Below, one piece after another: positions 1-7,568 of a stretch of 44,907 nt of DNA. Numbering within the stretch: the first letter of the stretch is position 1; every line of letters begins with the position of its first letter. Under the pieces are notes generated by a model. That model worked only from the letters and a program-made list of their open reading frames with translations. It was not told where the DNA came from and made no database searches. Source of the DNA: Candidatus Epulonipiscium sp. (lineage in GTDB: Bacteria; Bacillota; Clostridia; Lachnospirales; Defluviitaleaceae). The position numbers and the translations under genes were made by a program. The DNA is taken from NCBI GenBank assembly GCA_012521395.1, contig JAAYML010000027.1, positions 1 through 44,907 on the forward strand, read 5' to 3'.

Positions 1-40
1 ATTTTATTGATGATTATTATATATAGAAAGGAGAGAAAAA

Positions 41-658
41 ATGGAGGGGAAAGAAGAAAAGTTACTTGTTAAAAGAGCAAAAAAAGGAAATATATCGGCC
101 TTTGAAGAGTTAATTATAGAGCATGAAAGTAAAGTATATAATATTGCTTACCGGATTCTAAATAACGAGGAAGATGCAAAAGATTTATCCCAGGAAGTTT
201 TTATAAAAGCTTTTAACAGTTTACATAAATTCAGAGAAGACTCCAGTTTTTCTACCTGGCTTTATCGTATTGCAATGAATACATGTATTGATGAATTGAG
301 AAAACGAAAAGGAAGAGAAAGCTATTCTATTGATAGAGACATTCAAACGGATGAAGGGACAATCCCCAGGGAATTTCAAGATAAGCAATTAAATCCTGAG
401 GAAGAGCTCATGAATAAAGAACTGGCTTCACAAATTCAATGGGCCTTAAATCACTTATCGGAAACTTATAAAGAAGTGATTATCCTTAGAGATTTTCAGG
501 GCTTTGACTATAAGCAAATCTCTCAAATATTAGGATGTTCTTTGGGAACAGTAAAATCCAGAATATCCAGGGCAAGAACAGAATTAAAAAACGTGCTTAT
601 AAAAGAGAAACATTTTGACTTTAAAAACCGTCTAAAGACTGGAAAGGAGGGTAACTAA
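41..658 (+). CDS. ECF-type RNA polymerase sigma factor (sigma-70 family, SigW-like)
   Basis: A 205-residue alternative sigma factor that would direct RNA polymerase to a small stress regulon. Region 2 lies at about residues 20-90, with the recognisable core ending in TWLYRIAMNTCIDELRKRKG. Region 4, a helix-turn-helix, lies at about 130-185 (YKEVIILRDFQGFDYKQISQ, then GCSLGTVKSRISRAR). Region 3 is absent, as is typical of ECF factors. The ATG has a good ribosome binding site (AAAGGAGAG). Its stop overlaps the next start by one base (TAATG), so it is translationally coupled to the anti-sigma gene downstream, the usual arrangement for ECF pairs. The window starts only 40 bases upstream, so an autoregulated promoter cannot be judged. 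Family assignment is secure; the regulon and signal are unknown. Confidence 0.95.
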   Translation: MEGKEEKLLVKRAKKGNISAFEELIIEHESKVYNIAYRILNNEEDAKDLSQEVFIKAFNSLHKFREDSSFSTWLYRIAMNTCIDELRKRKGRESYSIDRDIQTDEGTIPREFQDKQLNPEEELMNKELASQIQWALNHLSETYKEVIILRDFQGFDYKQISQILGCSLGTVKSRISRARTELKNVLIKEKHFDFKNRLKTGKEGN

Positions 659-1950
659 TGATTTGTGAACAATACAGGGAATGGATTTCTTTCTATATCG
701 ACGGTGTGTTAGAGAATGAAGAAAAAATAGCCTTTGAAAATCATTTAAAGACTTGTAAAGAATGCAGACAAGAACTCGAAGAAATTCAGTTTTTAATTGA
801 AGAAATACAAAAGATACCGGAAAAAACCTTACCTGAGGATTATCATAAAGATTTAATGTTAAAATTATATAAAGAAAGGGATGAAAAGAAATCAGAAAAG
901 AAAAAATTAGATTTTAATCTTAAGAAGTTGACAGCGGTTGCTGCGAGTTTTCTTTTGCTATTTTTTATCATGACGTCCATTGGAAATATGGGAATGAAAT
1001 CTGAACAAAACGGTGTAGCCGGAGAATTTGAAGCAGCAAAACAATCATATAGTAAAAATGAAATAGCTTCCAGTGATTCTTTTAAAAGTAGCGCTGAATT
1101 AGCAAAAACCGATATGGCTTCAGACTATGGCGGTATGGCTGCGGATTACAGTATGGAAAGTCTGGAAGAAGAGTCAATCAATCAGGCTGGAAACACTTTT
1201 AATGCAGTTTCTGTGGATGCCGGAGAAAGAAAAATAATATATAATGCTTATTTATCCCTGGAAGTAGAATTATTTGATGACACAGTCAAAGCAATCAGAG
1301 AATTAACACAAAAATCAGGAGGTTATGTTGAGAACTTTTCGAGCTATATTTATTATTCTGAGCCAGAAAGAGATATTTATTTAAAAGAAGGTACTATCGT
1401 CATCCGGATTCCGGTTGAGAAATATGGGGATGTTTCCAATGAACTTGTAAAACTTGGACATCTTATTAGTCAGAACGAAATGACAGAAAATATTACAGAG
1501 CAGTATATAGAAACCGAAAGCAGAATCAGAATGCTGGAATTAGAACAAGAGCGTTTGTTAGAAATCATGGAAAAGGCTGAAGAAGTTGAAGATTTAATCA
1601 AATTAGAAGAAAGACTTAATCAAGTCAGAACGAATTTAGAAATCTATAAAAGCATGATAAAAAACTGGGATAAGCTTGTTGAATTTTCTACCTTTACAAT
1701 TACCATAAAAGAAGTAAAAACCATAGAGCCCATAAAAATGGCTGACCCCAATTTGATGGCAAGGGTTAAATCAAACTTTAACCGATCCATCAATGATGTA
1801 CGGCAAACTTTTGAAGATTTTGTGGTTTCATTATCCTATGCCCTGATACCTTTATTGCTATTGATAGTGATTTTAGGGATTACTTTTATGATTGCAAGAC
1901 CAATATTTAAAAAAATTATTAAGATGATACACAAAAGGAGAGATGAATAA
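658..1950 (+). CDS. Zinc-finger anti-sigma factor fused to a DUF4349 domain
   Basis: A 430-residue membrane protein. The N-terminus is a zf-HC2 anti-sigma domain with the H-x3-C-x2-C motif at His29, Cys33 and Cys36. A first membrane helix follows at about 91-110, then a low-complexity acidic linker, then a large extracytoplasmic region (about 190-385) with the DUF4349 pattern, including a central helical coiled-coil stretch (about 275-340). A second membrane helix at about 393-412 ends in a basic cytoplasmic tail. Inferred topology: the sigma-binding domain inside, the sensor outside. It overlaps the sigma gene by one base and the SIMPL gene by one base. From the family, the zinc domain would hold the sigma factor inactive until the outer domain senses envelope stress. 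The stimulus is unknown. Calls for zf-HC2 and topology are firm; the DUF4349 call is from pattern memory. Confidence 0.88.
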   Translation: MICEQYREWISFYIDGVLENEEKIAFENHLKTCKECRQELEEIQFLIEEIQKIPEKTLPEDYHKDLMLKLYKERDEKKSEKKKLDFNLKKLTAVAASFLLLFFIMTSIGNMGMKSEQNGVAGEFEAAKQSYSKNEIASSDSFKSSAELAKTDMASDYGGMAADYSMESLEEESINQAGNTFNAVSVDAGERKIIYNAYLSLEVELFDDTVKAIRELTQKSGGYVENFSSYIYYSEPERDIYLKEGTIVIRIPVEKYGDVSNELVKLGHLISQNEMTENITEQYIETESRIRMLELEQERLLEIMEKAEEVEDLIKLEERLNQVRTNLEIYKSMIKNWDKLVEFSTFTITIKEVKTIEPIKMADPNLMARVKSNFNRSINDVRQTFEDFVVSLSYALIPLLLLIVILGITFMIARPIFKKIIKMIHKRRDE

Positions 1951-2666
1951 TGAAAAAAACAATAAAGCTTTTATCGGTCTTATTATTAGCTGTCTTTTTT
2001 ACAACGGCAAGTTTAAGCAGTCCTGCTGTGGTTAAAGCCGAGACAGGCATAAACAAAATAACTGTCCGTGGAGAAGGGGCCATTAAAGTAAAACCAGATA
2101 TGGCTTATATCACATTAGGAGTGCGTACAGAAAACAAAGATGCAAAGCAAGCACAAAAAGAAAATGCAAATAAAATGAATCAAGTTATCGCTGCAGTGAA
2201 AAATATGGGTATCGATGAAAAAGACATACAAACAAGTGGTTATTCTGTTTATCCACAATACGATTATGAATCTAAGACTGGAGAGAGAATTGTAGGTTAT
2301 ACGGTTACCAATACAATTTCTGTTACCGTCAGGGATATTTCAAAAGTAGGAGAACTCTTAGATTTAGCAGTAAAAGAGGGAGCTAATTTGTCAGGAGGCA
2401 TACAATTTAGTGTATCAGATACAGAAAAATACTATAATGAAGCTTTAAAACAAGCCATTAAAAATGCCCAGGGAAAGGCAGCAGCAATTGGAGAGGCTTT
2501 AGGTGTGGTTATAAAAGCTCCGGTTTCAGTTGTAGAAACCAGTTATGGTGGAAGGTCGGTTGTGTATGCGGACGAAGTAAGTTTTAAAACAAATGCTGTT
2601 TCTACACCAGTTGAAATAGGTGAAATGGATATAAATGCCATTGTGGAAGTGACTTATCAGTACTAA
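1950..2666 (+). CDS. Secreted SIMPL (DUF541) domain protein
   Basis: A 238-residue exported protein. Residues 1-31 form a signal peptide (basic start, hydrophobic core, cleavage probably after the Ala in VVKAET). The rest matches the SIMPL/DUF541 family, with the opening pattern ITVRGEGAIKVKPDMAYITL and the later phrase GYTVTNTISVTVRDISKVGE. SIMPL proteins are found in the envelopes of many bacteria; their biochemical role is not well defined. It is translationally coupled to the anti-sigma gene (TAATG overlap), so it probably belongs to the same envelope-response unit and may be a target or accessory of the sigma factor. A strong terminator follows. Confidence 0.88.
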   Translation: MKKTIKLLSVLLLAVFFTTASLSSPAVVKAETGINKITVRGEGAIKVKPDMAYITLGVRTENKDAKQAQKENANKMNQVIAAVKNMGIDEKDIQTSGYSVYPQYDYESKTGERIVGYTVTNTISVTVRDISKVGELLDLAVKEGANLSGGIQFSVSDTEKYYNEALKQAIKNAQGKAAAIGEALGVVIKAPVSVVETSYGGRSVVYADEVSFKTNAVSTPVEIGEMDINAIVEVTYQY

Positions 2667-2717
2667 AATGTTTGTTAGCAATATAAAAGTTTTTACTGAA
2701 AAAAATTATTTTATTAC

Positions 2718-2746
2718 AAGTTCCGAATTTCTATTCGGAACTTTTT
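2718..2746 (+). terminator. Rho-independent terminator of the sigma/anti-sigma/SIMPL operon
   Basis: A perfect stem AGTTCCGAAT/ATTCGGAACT with a TTCT loop, followed by TTTT. It lies 52 bases after the SIMPL stop codon and closes the three-gene operon. Confidence 0.9.
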
Positions 2747-2747
2747 A

Positions 2748-2756
2748 TGTTATAAT
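2748..2756 (+). promoter_or_regulatory. Extended -10 promoter for the MBL-like gene and polA operon
   Basis: TGTTATAAT is a perfect extended -10 (TGn-TATAAT) lying 20 bases before the ATG at 2777, immediately behind the preceding terminator. No good -35 is visible because the spacer would run back into the terminator stem; extended -10 promoters can act without one. Confidence 0.55.
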
Positions 2757-2776
2757 ACAAAAACGGAGGTGATAGG

Positions 2777-3637
2777 ATGAAAAAATGGAATATTTTATAT
2801 ATTTTATCTGCAATCATAATTATTATATTGATATTTTTGATTTTTTGGAATCATTCATCTAAAAAAAGCTATGAGACAGAAATACATTTTATGGAAATTC
2901 CTATCGGCCACTGCACATTGATAAAAATTAAAGAAAGAAACATATTAATAGGAGAGGTCTCAGAAAAGGATACCAAACATATAAAGGAGTATTTAAATAG
3001 TCAAAAGGTAAATACTATTTCTGAACTGATTATTGCTTCTCCCAAGAAAGATAAAATACAGGGTTTTGAAAGTCTGTTAGATGATTATACAATCGAAAAA
3101 ATATATCTTCCACATATATCGGATTTAGATAAAGAAACCGAACAGTTTTTATATAAGGCAAAAGAACAAGGGATATCCATTTATCAAATCAACAGCGGGG
3201 AAGAATGGTCAGTAGGAGAAGCTAAATTATTGTTTTTAAGGCCTTCATCAGATACGACAATACCTGTTAGTGAAAGAAAAATCATAGTAAAGTTAATTTT
3301 GCCGAAGAAATCTATTTTGCTACTGCCAGATATGGAAAAAATGGATATGAGTGATTTAATGCTCAGTTCTTCAAAGATTAGCTCCGATATTATTACTATT
3401 AATGGCAACAAAAGAATAGAAGTATTAGAAGAAGATTTCTTAAATGCTGTAAAACCTGATTTGATTGTGTTTACGAATAATGCCAGAGTAAAAGAAAAAG
3501 AACTGCAAAAGGTTTATAATTGGAATTCCTCTGCTAAAGTAATTTCTATCTATGAAGAAGGTTATGTGATTTTTTACGGTGGAAAAGGAAAGTATAGCCT
3601 TACTTCAAGAAGGACATTAAATATTAAAGTTCAATAA
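2777..3637 (+). CDS. Membrane-anchored ComEC-like metallo-beta-lactamase-fold protein lacking metal ligands
   Basis: A 286-residue protein with an N-terminal membrane helix (about residues 5-24) and an extracellular domain. The order of motifs follows the soluble MBL domain of ComEC/Rec2: FMEIPIGHCTLIKI matches the usual 'FLDVGQGDSILI' opening, then LIIASPKKDKIQGFESLL sits where 'THPHADHIGG' is expected, LLLPDMEKMD where 'LLTGDME' is expected, and TINGNKRIEVLEEDFLNAVKP where the HHGS segment is expected. The HxHxDH ligands are replaced (Ser, Lys, Asp, Lys) and the later His pair is gone, so hydrolase activity is unlikely. The start is supported by GGAGGTGAT. It precedes polA by 19 bases and is probably cotranscribed. 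The fold assignment is inference from motif order; function is unknown. Confidence 0.6.
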   Translation: MKKWNILYILSAIIIIILIFLIFWNHSSKKSYETEIHFMEIPIGHCTLIKIKERNILIGEVSEKDTKHIKEYLNSQKVNTISELIIASPKKDKIQGFESLLDDYTIEKIYLPHISDLDKETEQFLYKAKEQGISIYQINSGEEWSVGEAKLLFLRPSSDTTIPVSERKIIVKLILPKKSILLLPDMEKMDMSDLMLSSSKISSDIITINGNKRIEVLEEDFLNAVKPDLIVFTNNARVKEKELQKVYNWNSSAKVISIYEEGYVIFYGGKGKYSLTSRRTLNIKVQ

Positions 3638-3656
3638 AATAAAAAGGAGAATACCA

Positions 3657-6320
3657 ATGAATAAAATTATGCTGCTTGATGGAAATAGCATTGTTAACAG
3701 GGCTTTTTATGGAGTTCCTTTGTTAACCAATTCCCAGGGTACTTATACCAATGGGATATATGGCTTTTTAAATATTCTATTTAAATTAATAGAAGAAGAC
3801 CAGCCCGATTACATAGCGGTTGCTTTTGATTTAAAGGCACCAACTTTCAGGCATAAAGTATTTAAAGAGTATAAGGGAAACAGAAAAGGGATGCCTGATG
3901 AATTAGTGGTTCAAATTCCTATATTAAAGCAGCTTTTAGAGGCAATGGGCATTACGATTTTAGAGATGGAAGGATATGAAGCAGACGATATATTGGGAAC
4001 ATTAGCAAAGGCTGCAGAAAAAAATGGTATGAGTCCTATTGTGGTATCAGGCGACAGGGATCTTTTACAATTGGCCTCAGACATTACAAAGATTAGAATC
4101 CCAAAAACCAGGGGTGGCAAAACTGAGATAGAAGATTATTATGAAAAGGATTTAATAGACAAGTTTGGTGTAACGGCTCAGGAGTATATTGAGGTAAAGG
4201 CTTTAATGGGAGATTCTTCTGACAATATTCCTGGGGTACCAGGTATTGGAGAAAAAACGGCTTATAAAATTATTCACGAATATCACAATATTGAAAATGC
4301 CATTGCTAATAGTGAAAAAATTAAACCTGCTCGTGTTTCAGAAAATTTACGTGTTTATGAAGAACAAGCAAGACAGAGTAAATACCTGGCAACCATATGC
4401 ACCGATGTGCCCATTGAAATCAACTGGGAAAGTTTAAAAATGCATGAGTTAATGAATCCCAAAGTTTACGAATGGTTTAAGCAATTGGAATTTAAGAGTT
4501 TTTTTGACAGATTTAAAACAACGGTGGCGAGGGCAGCCAATCCTTCAAAAAACAGAAATCATAAAAAAGTAGATGGAATCAATGAATTAACTGAAGTCAT
4601 AAAAGATATTCTTTTGAAAGGTGAGTTTGCTTTTCTTATTTTTAAAGAAAATCATAAGATACTGGGGATAAGCTGCTGCTATGACGGTTCTGATGGGATC
4701 TGGATTGAAGCTTCCCCAACTCTACCCATAGAAGAAATTATGAACAAAACAAAAGAACTTTTTGAATCAAGGAAAATAAAAAAAATAACACACGATGCGA
4801 AAAGTACCATGCATATTTTAAGCCGGTTTGGCATATCTTTAAATAATCTTTCTTTTGACACCATGCTGGGGGCTTACATTCTTAATCCCATAAAAGATAG
4901 TTATGGCTTTGATGATTTAGCTCATGATTATTTAGGAGAAATTTTCCCAAGCGAAGAAGAACTTCTAGGTAAAGGTAAAAATAAAAAATTACTTTCGGAT
5001 TTAGAAGAAAATAAAATAACCGATATTACTTCTGAACAAGCCTGTATTGTTTTTCATGCTTCAAAAATCATGGAAGAAAAAATAAAAGAAAATAATCAGG
5101 AATTTCTTTATTATGAAATAGAGCTCCCACTTATTGAAGTATTGTTCAGTATGGAAAAACACGGATTTAAAATTGATATTAACCGGTTAAAAGAATATAT
5201 AGAAGAATTAACGGAAAAAATTGATATTCTTACGAATAATATATATAATTTAGCTGGAGAAAAATTTAATATAAATTCTCCTAAACAATTAGGAAGTATT
5301 CTTTTTGAAAAATTGATGCTTCCTGTAGAAAAAAAGACAAAAACGGGTTATTCAACTGCAGCAGAAGTATTGGAAAAATTGAAAAATAAACATCCAATTA
5401 TTAATCAAATTTTAGAATACCGTCAATTAGTAAAACTGAAGACGACTTACGGGGATGGTTTGTATGCTGCAGTCAATAAAGAAACAGGTAAATTGCATTC
5501 TACTTTTCATCAGACCATTACGGCAACTGGTCGTATAAGCAGTACAGAACCTAATTTGCAAAACATCCCTATCAAACTGGAAATGGGACGGAAAATCAGA
5601 AAAGTATTTATTCCTCAAAGCAAAGAATATCTGTTATTAGACGGAGATTATTCTCAAATTGAGTTAAGGGTATTAGCTCATGTTGCCCAGGATGAGACTT
5701 TAATCGATGCATTCCGTAGTGGGGCAGATATTCATAAAATTACGGCTTCAAAAGTTTTTAAGGTTCCTGTTGAAGAAGTTACTTCCTTACAAAGGTCAAA
5801 TGCTAAAGCTGTGAATTTTGGTATCATCTATGGAATAGGAGCTTTTAGTTTAAGCCAGGATTTAAATATTAGCAGAAAAGAAGCCGAGGAATATATTGAG
5901 AGTTATTTTGAAAAATATCCAAAAGTGAAGGAATACATGAATAGAACGGTTGAAAATGCAAAAGAATCAGGTTATGTAACCACTTTATTCGGACGAAGAA
6001 GACCTATTCCTGAAATTAGCTCAAAAAATTTTAATCTGCGTTCTTTTGGAGAAAGAGTAGCAATGAATACACCTATTCAGGGAACAGCAGCTGATATTAT
6101 TAAAATTGCAATGGTAAGGGTTTATAAGAAGTTAAAGGAAAGGAATTTAAGATCCCGCCTAATCCTTCAGGTACATGATGAGCTTTTAGTTGAAGTTCAT
6201 AAAGATGAACTGGAAGAAGTAAAAGAAATTCTAAAAAATGAAATGGAAAATGCAGTAAAATTAGATGTTCCTCTTGAAGTTGACATTCATTTTGGGGATA
6301 CTTGGTTTGAGGCTAAATAA
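3657..6320 (+). CDS. polA: DNA polymerase I
   Basis: An 887-residue polymerase for Okazaki-fragment processing and repair synthesis. The N-terminal 5'-nuclease domain (about 1-290) has MLLDGNSIVNRAFYG, the acidic YEADDILGTLA motif and the helix-hairpin segment GDSSDNIPGVPGIGEKTA. The middle domain (about 300-470) resembles the 3'-5' exonuclease but lacks the D-x-E motif (FAFLIFKENHK is in its place), so proofreading is probably absent, as in Bacillus and Taq enzymes. The polymerase domain has motif A DGDYSQIELRVLAH, motif B RSNAKAVNFGIIYG and motif C QVHDELLVEV. Full length. It is followed after 11 bases by coaE, a common clostridial order. Confidence 0.98.
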   Translation: MNKIMLLDGNSIVNRAFYGVPLLTNSQGTYTNGIYGFLNILFKLIEEDQPDYIAVAFDLKAPTFRHKVFKEYKGNRKGMPDELVVQIPILKQLLEAMGITILEMEGYEADDILGTLAKAAEKNGMSPIVVSGDRDLLQLASDITKIRIPKTRGGKTEIEDYYEKDLIDKFGVTAQEYIEVKALMGDSSDNIPGVPGIGEKTAYKIIHEYHNIENAIANSEKIKPARVSENLRVYEEQARQSKYLATICTDVPIEINWESLKMHELMNPKVYEWFKQLEFKSFFDRFKTTVARAANPSKNRNHKKVDGINELTEVIKDILLKGEFAFLIFKENHKILGISCCYDGSDGIWIEASPTLPIEEIMNKTKELFESRKIKKITHDAKSTMHILSRFGISLNNLSFDTMLGAYILNPIKDSYGFDDLAHDYLGEIFPSEEELLGKGKNKKLLSDLEENKITDITSEQACIVFHASKIMEEKIKENNQEFLYYEIELPLIEVLFSMEKHGFKIDINRLKEYIEELTEKIDILTNNIYNLAGEKFNINSPKQLGSILFEKLMLPVEKKTKTGYSTAAEVLEKLKNKHPIINQILEYRQLVKLKTTYGDGLYAAVNKETGKLHSTFHQTITATGRISSTEPNLQNIPIKLEMGRKIRKVFIPQSKEYLLLDGDYSQIELRVLAHVAQDETLIDAFRSGADIHKITASKVFKVPVEEVTSLQRSNAKAVNFGIIYGIGAFSLSQDLNISRKEAEEYIESYFEKYPKVKEYMNRTVENAKESGYVTTLFGRRRPIPEISSKNFNLRSFGERVAMNTPIQGTAADIIKIAMVRVYKKLKERNLRSRLILQVHDELLVEVHKDELEEVKEILKNEMENAVKLDVPLEVDIHFGDTWFEAK

Positions 6321-6331
6321 AGGAGGACAAA

Positions 6332-6928
6332 ATGAAGGTTATTGGTCTTACAGGTGGCAGCGGTAGCGGAAAAACTACAGTAGCTGTATTATTATCCCAA
6401 CTGACATCTGTCTGTATTATTGATGCAGATAAAATTGGACATGAAATATTAAAAAAGGGTAAACCTGCATATGATGCTGTACTTGAGAGATTTGGAGAAG
6501 CTATCCTAAAGGCGGATGGAGAAATTGACCGTAAAAAACTGGGGCAAATTGTTTTTGCCAACCAATCTTTGCTTGAAATTTTAAACAAGATAACCCATCC
6601 CCTTATTATTCAGGAAATCATTGAACGGATTCATCAAATAAAAAGCAGTGATAAAGCCTGTAAATATATCATTGTTGATGCTGCACTTTTAATAGAATCG
6701 GGACTTCATAAAGCAGTAGATGAGATATGGTTAGTTTATGCTCCGGAAGAAATCAGATTAAAAAGAATTGCACAAAGAGATGGAATGACTACAGAAGAAG
6801 CAAAACGAAGAATTGCCTCTCAAATGCCATGGGAAGAAATGAAAAAATATGGAGATGTCATTATTGATAATGGGCATAATGAAGCCTATACCATGAAACA
6901 GTTAAATCACATTATTTCCAGTGGATAA
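6332..6928 (+). CDS. coaE: Dephospho-CoA kinase
   Basis: A 198-residue kinase catalysing the last step of coenzyme A synthesis, phosphorylation of the ribose 3'-hydroxyl of dephospho-CoA. The P-loop GLTGGSGSGKTTV is at residues 5-17, followed by the conserved IIDADKIGHEIL and later DAALLIESGL and the R-x3-R lid region (RLKRIAQRDGMTTEEAKRRIASQMPWEEK-like segment). Length is normal for the family. It starts 11 bases after polA with AAAGGAGGAC as ribosome binding site and is followed by a transglycosylase gene 22 bases on; all are probably one transcript. Confidence 0.97.
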   Translation: MKVIGLTGGSGSGKTTVAVLLSQLTSVCIIDADKIGHEILKKGKPAYDAVLERFGEAILKADGEIDRKKLGQIVFANQSLLEILNKITHPLIIQEIIERIHQIKSSDKACKYIIVDAALLIESGLHKAVDEIWLVYAPEEIRLKRIAQRDGMTTEEAKRRIASQMPWEEMKKYGDVIIDNGHNEAYTMKQLNHIISSG

Positions 6929-6950
6929 ATTATGATAAAGGAGTTCAATT

Positions 6951-7544
6951 ATGTTTTATATTATTGACCTTCGAAAAAAGAAGTTCCGTTTTTTATTTTT
7001 TCTTATGCTTTTCATTTTCTTTTTTTATGCAGGTTTAGAATTGATTAAGATTATTTTTTACCCGCTCAAGTATGATCATTTAGTTTTAAAATATTCAGAG
7101 TTATATGATTTAGACCCTTGTTTGGTTTTTTCAATAATAAAAGTTGAAAGCAAATTTGATCCAAATGCACAATCCCATAAAAATGCAAAGGGCCTTATGC
7201 AGATTACTGAAAAAACCGGTGAATGGGCTGCTGCAGAAATAGGGATAGAAGAATATAGCAGTGAAAAACTGTTTGACCCGGAAATCAACATTTACATTGG
7301 TTGTTGGTATATTAAGAAATTACTGGATCAATTTGAGGATATTGAAACCAGTCTGGCAGCTTATAATGCTGGCAGCGGAAATGTTTCAAAATGGCTGCAG
7401 GACAAAAATTATAGCAAGGATGGTAAAAAGGTCCACAACATTCCCTTTTTAGAAACAAAAGCTTATGTAAAAAAGGTGCTTGATAGCAGGAGAATTTATA
7501 AAAAACTTTATAAATCCATTTACAATAATCAGAAACTACAATAA
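6951..7544 (+). CDS. Membrane-anchored lytic transglycosylase (SLT domain)
   Basis: A 197-residue protein with an N-terminal membrane helix (about 13-36) that anchors it outside the membrane, and a Slt70/GEWL-type domain over the rest. The catalytic glutamate is Glu66 in FSIIKVESKFDP. The family motifs GLMQITEKT and the later AAYNAGSGNVSKWL are present, as is a C-terminal ETKAYVKKVL helix. These enzymes cleave the glycan strands of peptidoglycan to 1,6-anhydro products. Length and layout match the clostridial genes usually annotated lytic transglycosylase next to coaE. It ends 24 bases before the peptide-binding lipoprotein. Confidence 0.93.
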   Translation: MFYIIDLRKKKFRFLFFLMLFIFFFYAGLELIKIIFYPLKYDHLVLKYSELYDLDPCLVFSIIKVESKFDPNAQSHKNAKGLMQITEKTGEWAAAEIGIEEYSSEKLFDPEINIYIGCWYIKKLLDQFEDIETSLAAYNAGSGNVSKWLQDKNYSKDGKKVHNIPFLETKAYVKKVLDSRRIYKKLYKSIYNNQKLQ

Positions 7545-7568
7545 TAATACTTAGGAAGGTGCGGTAAG

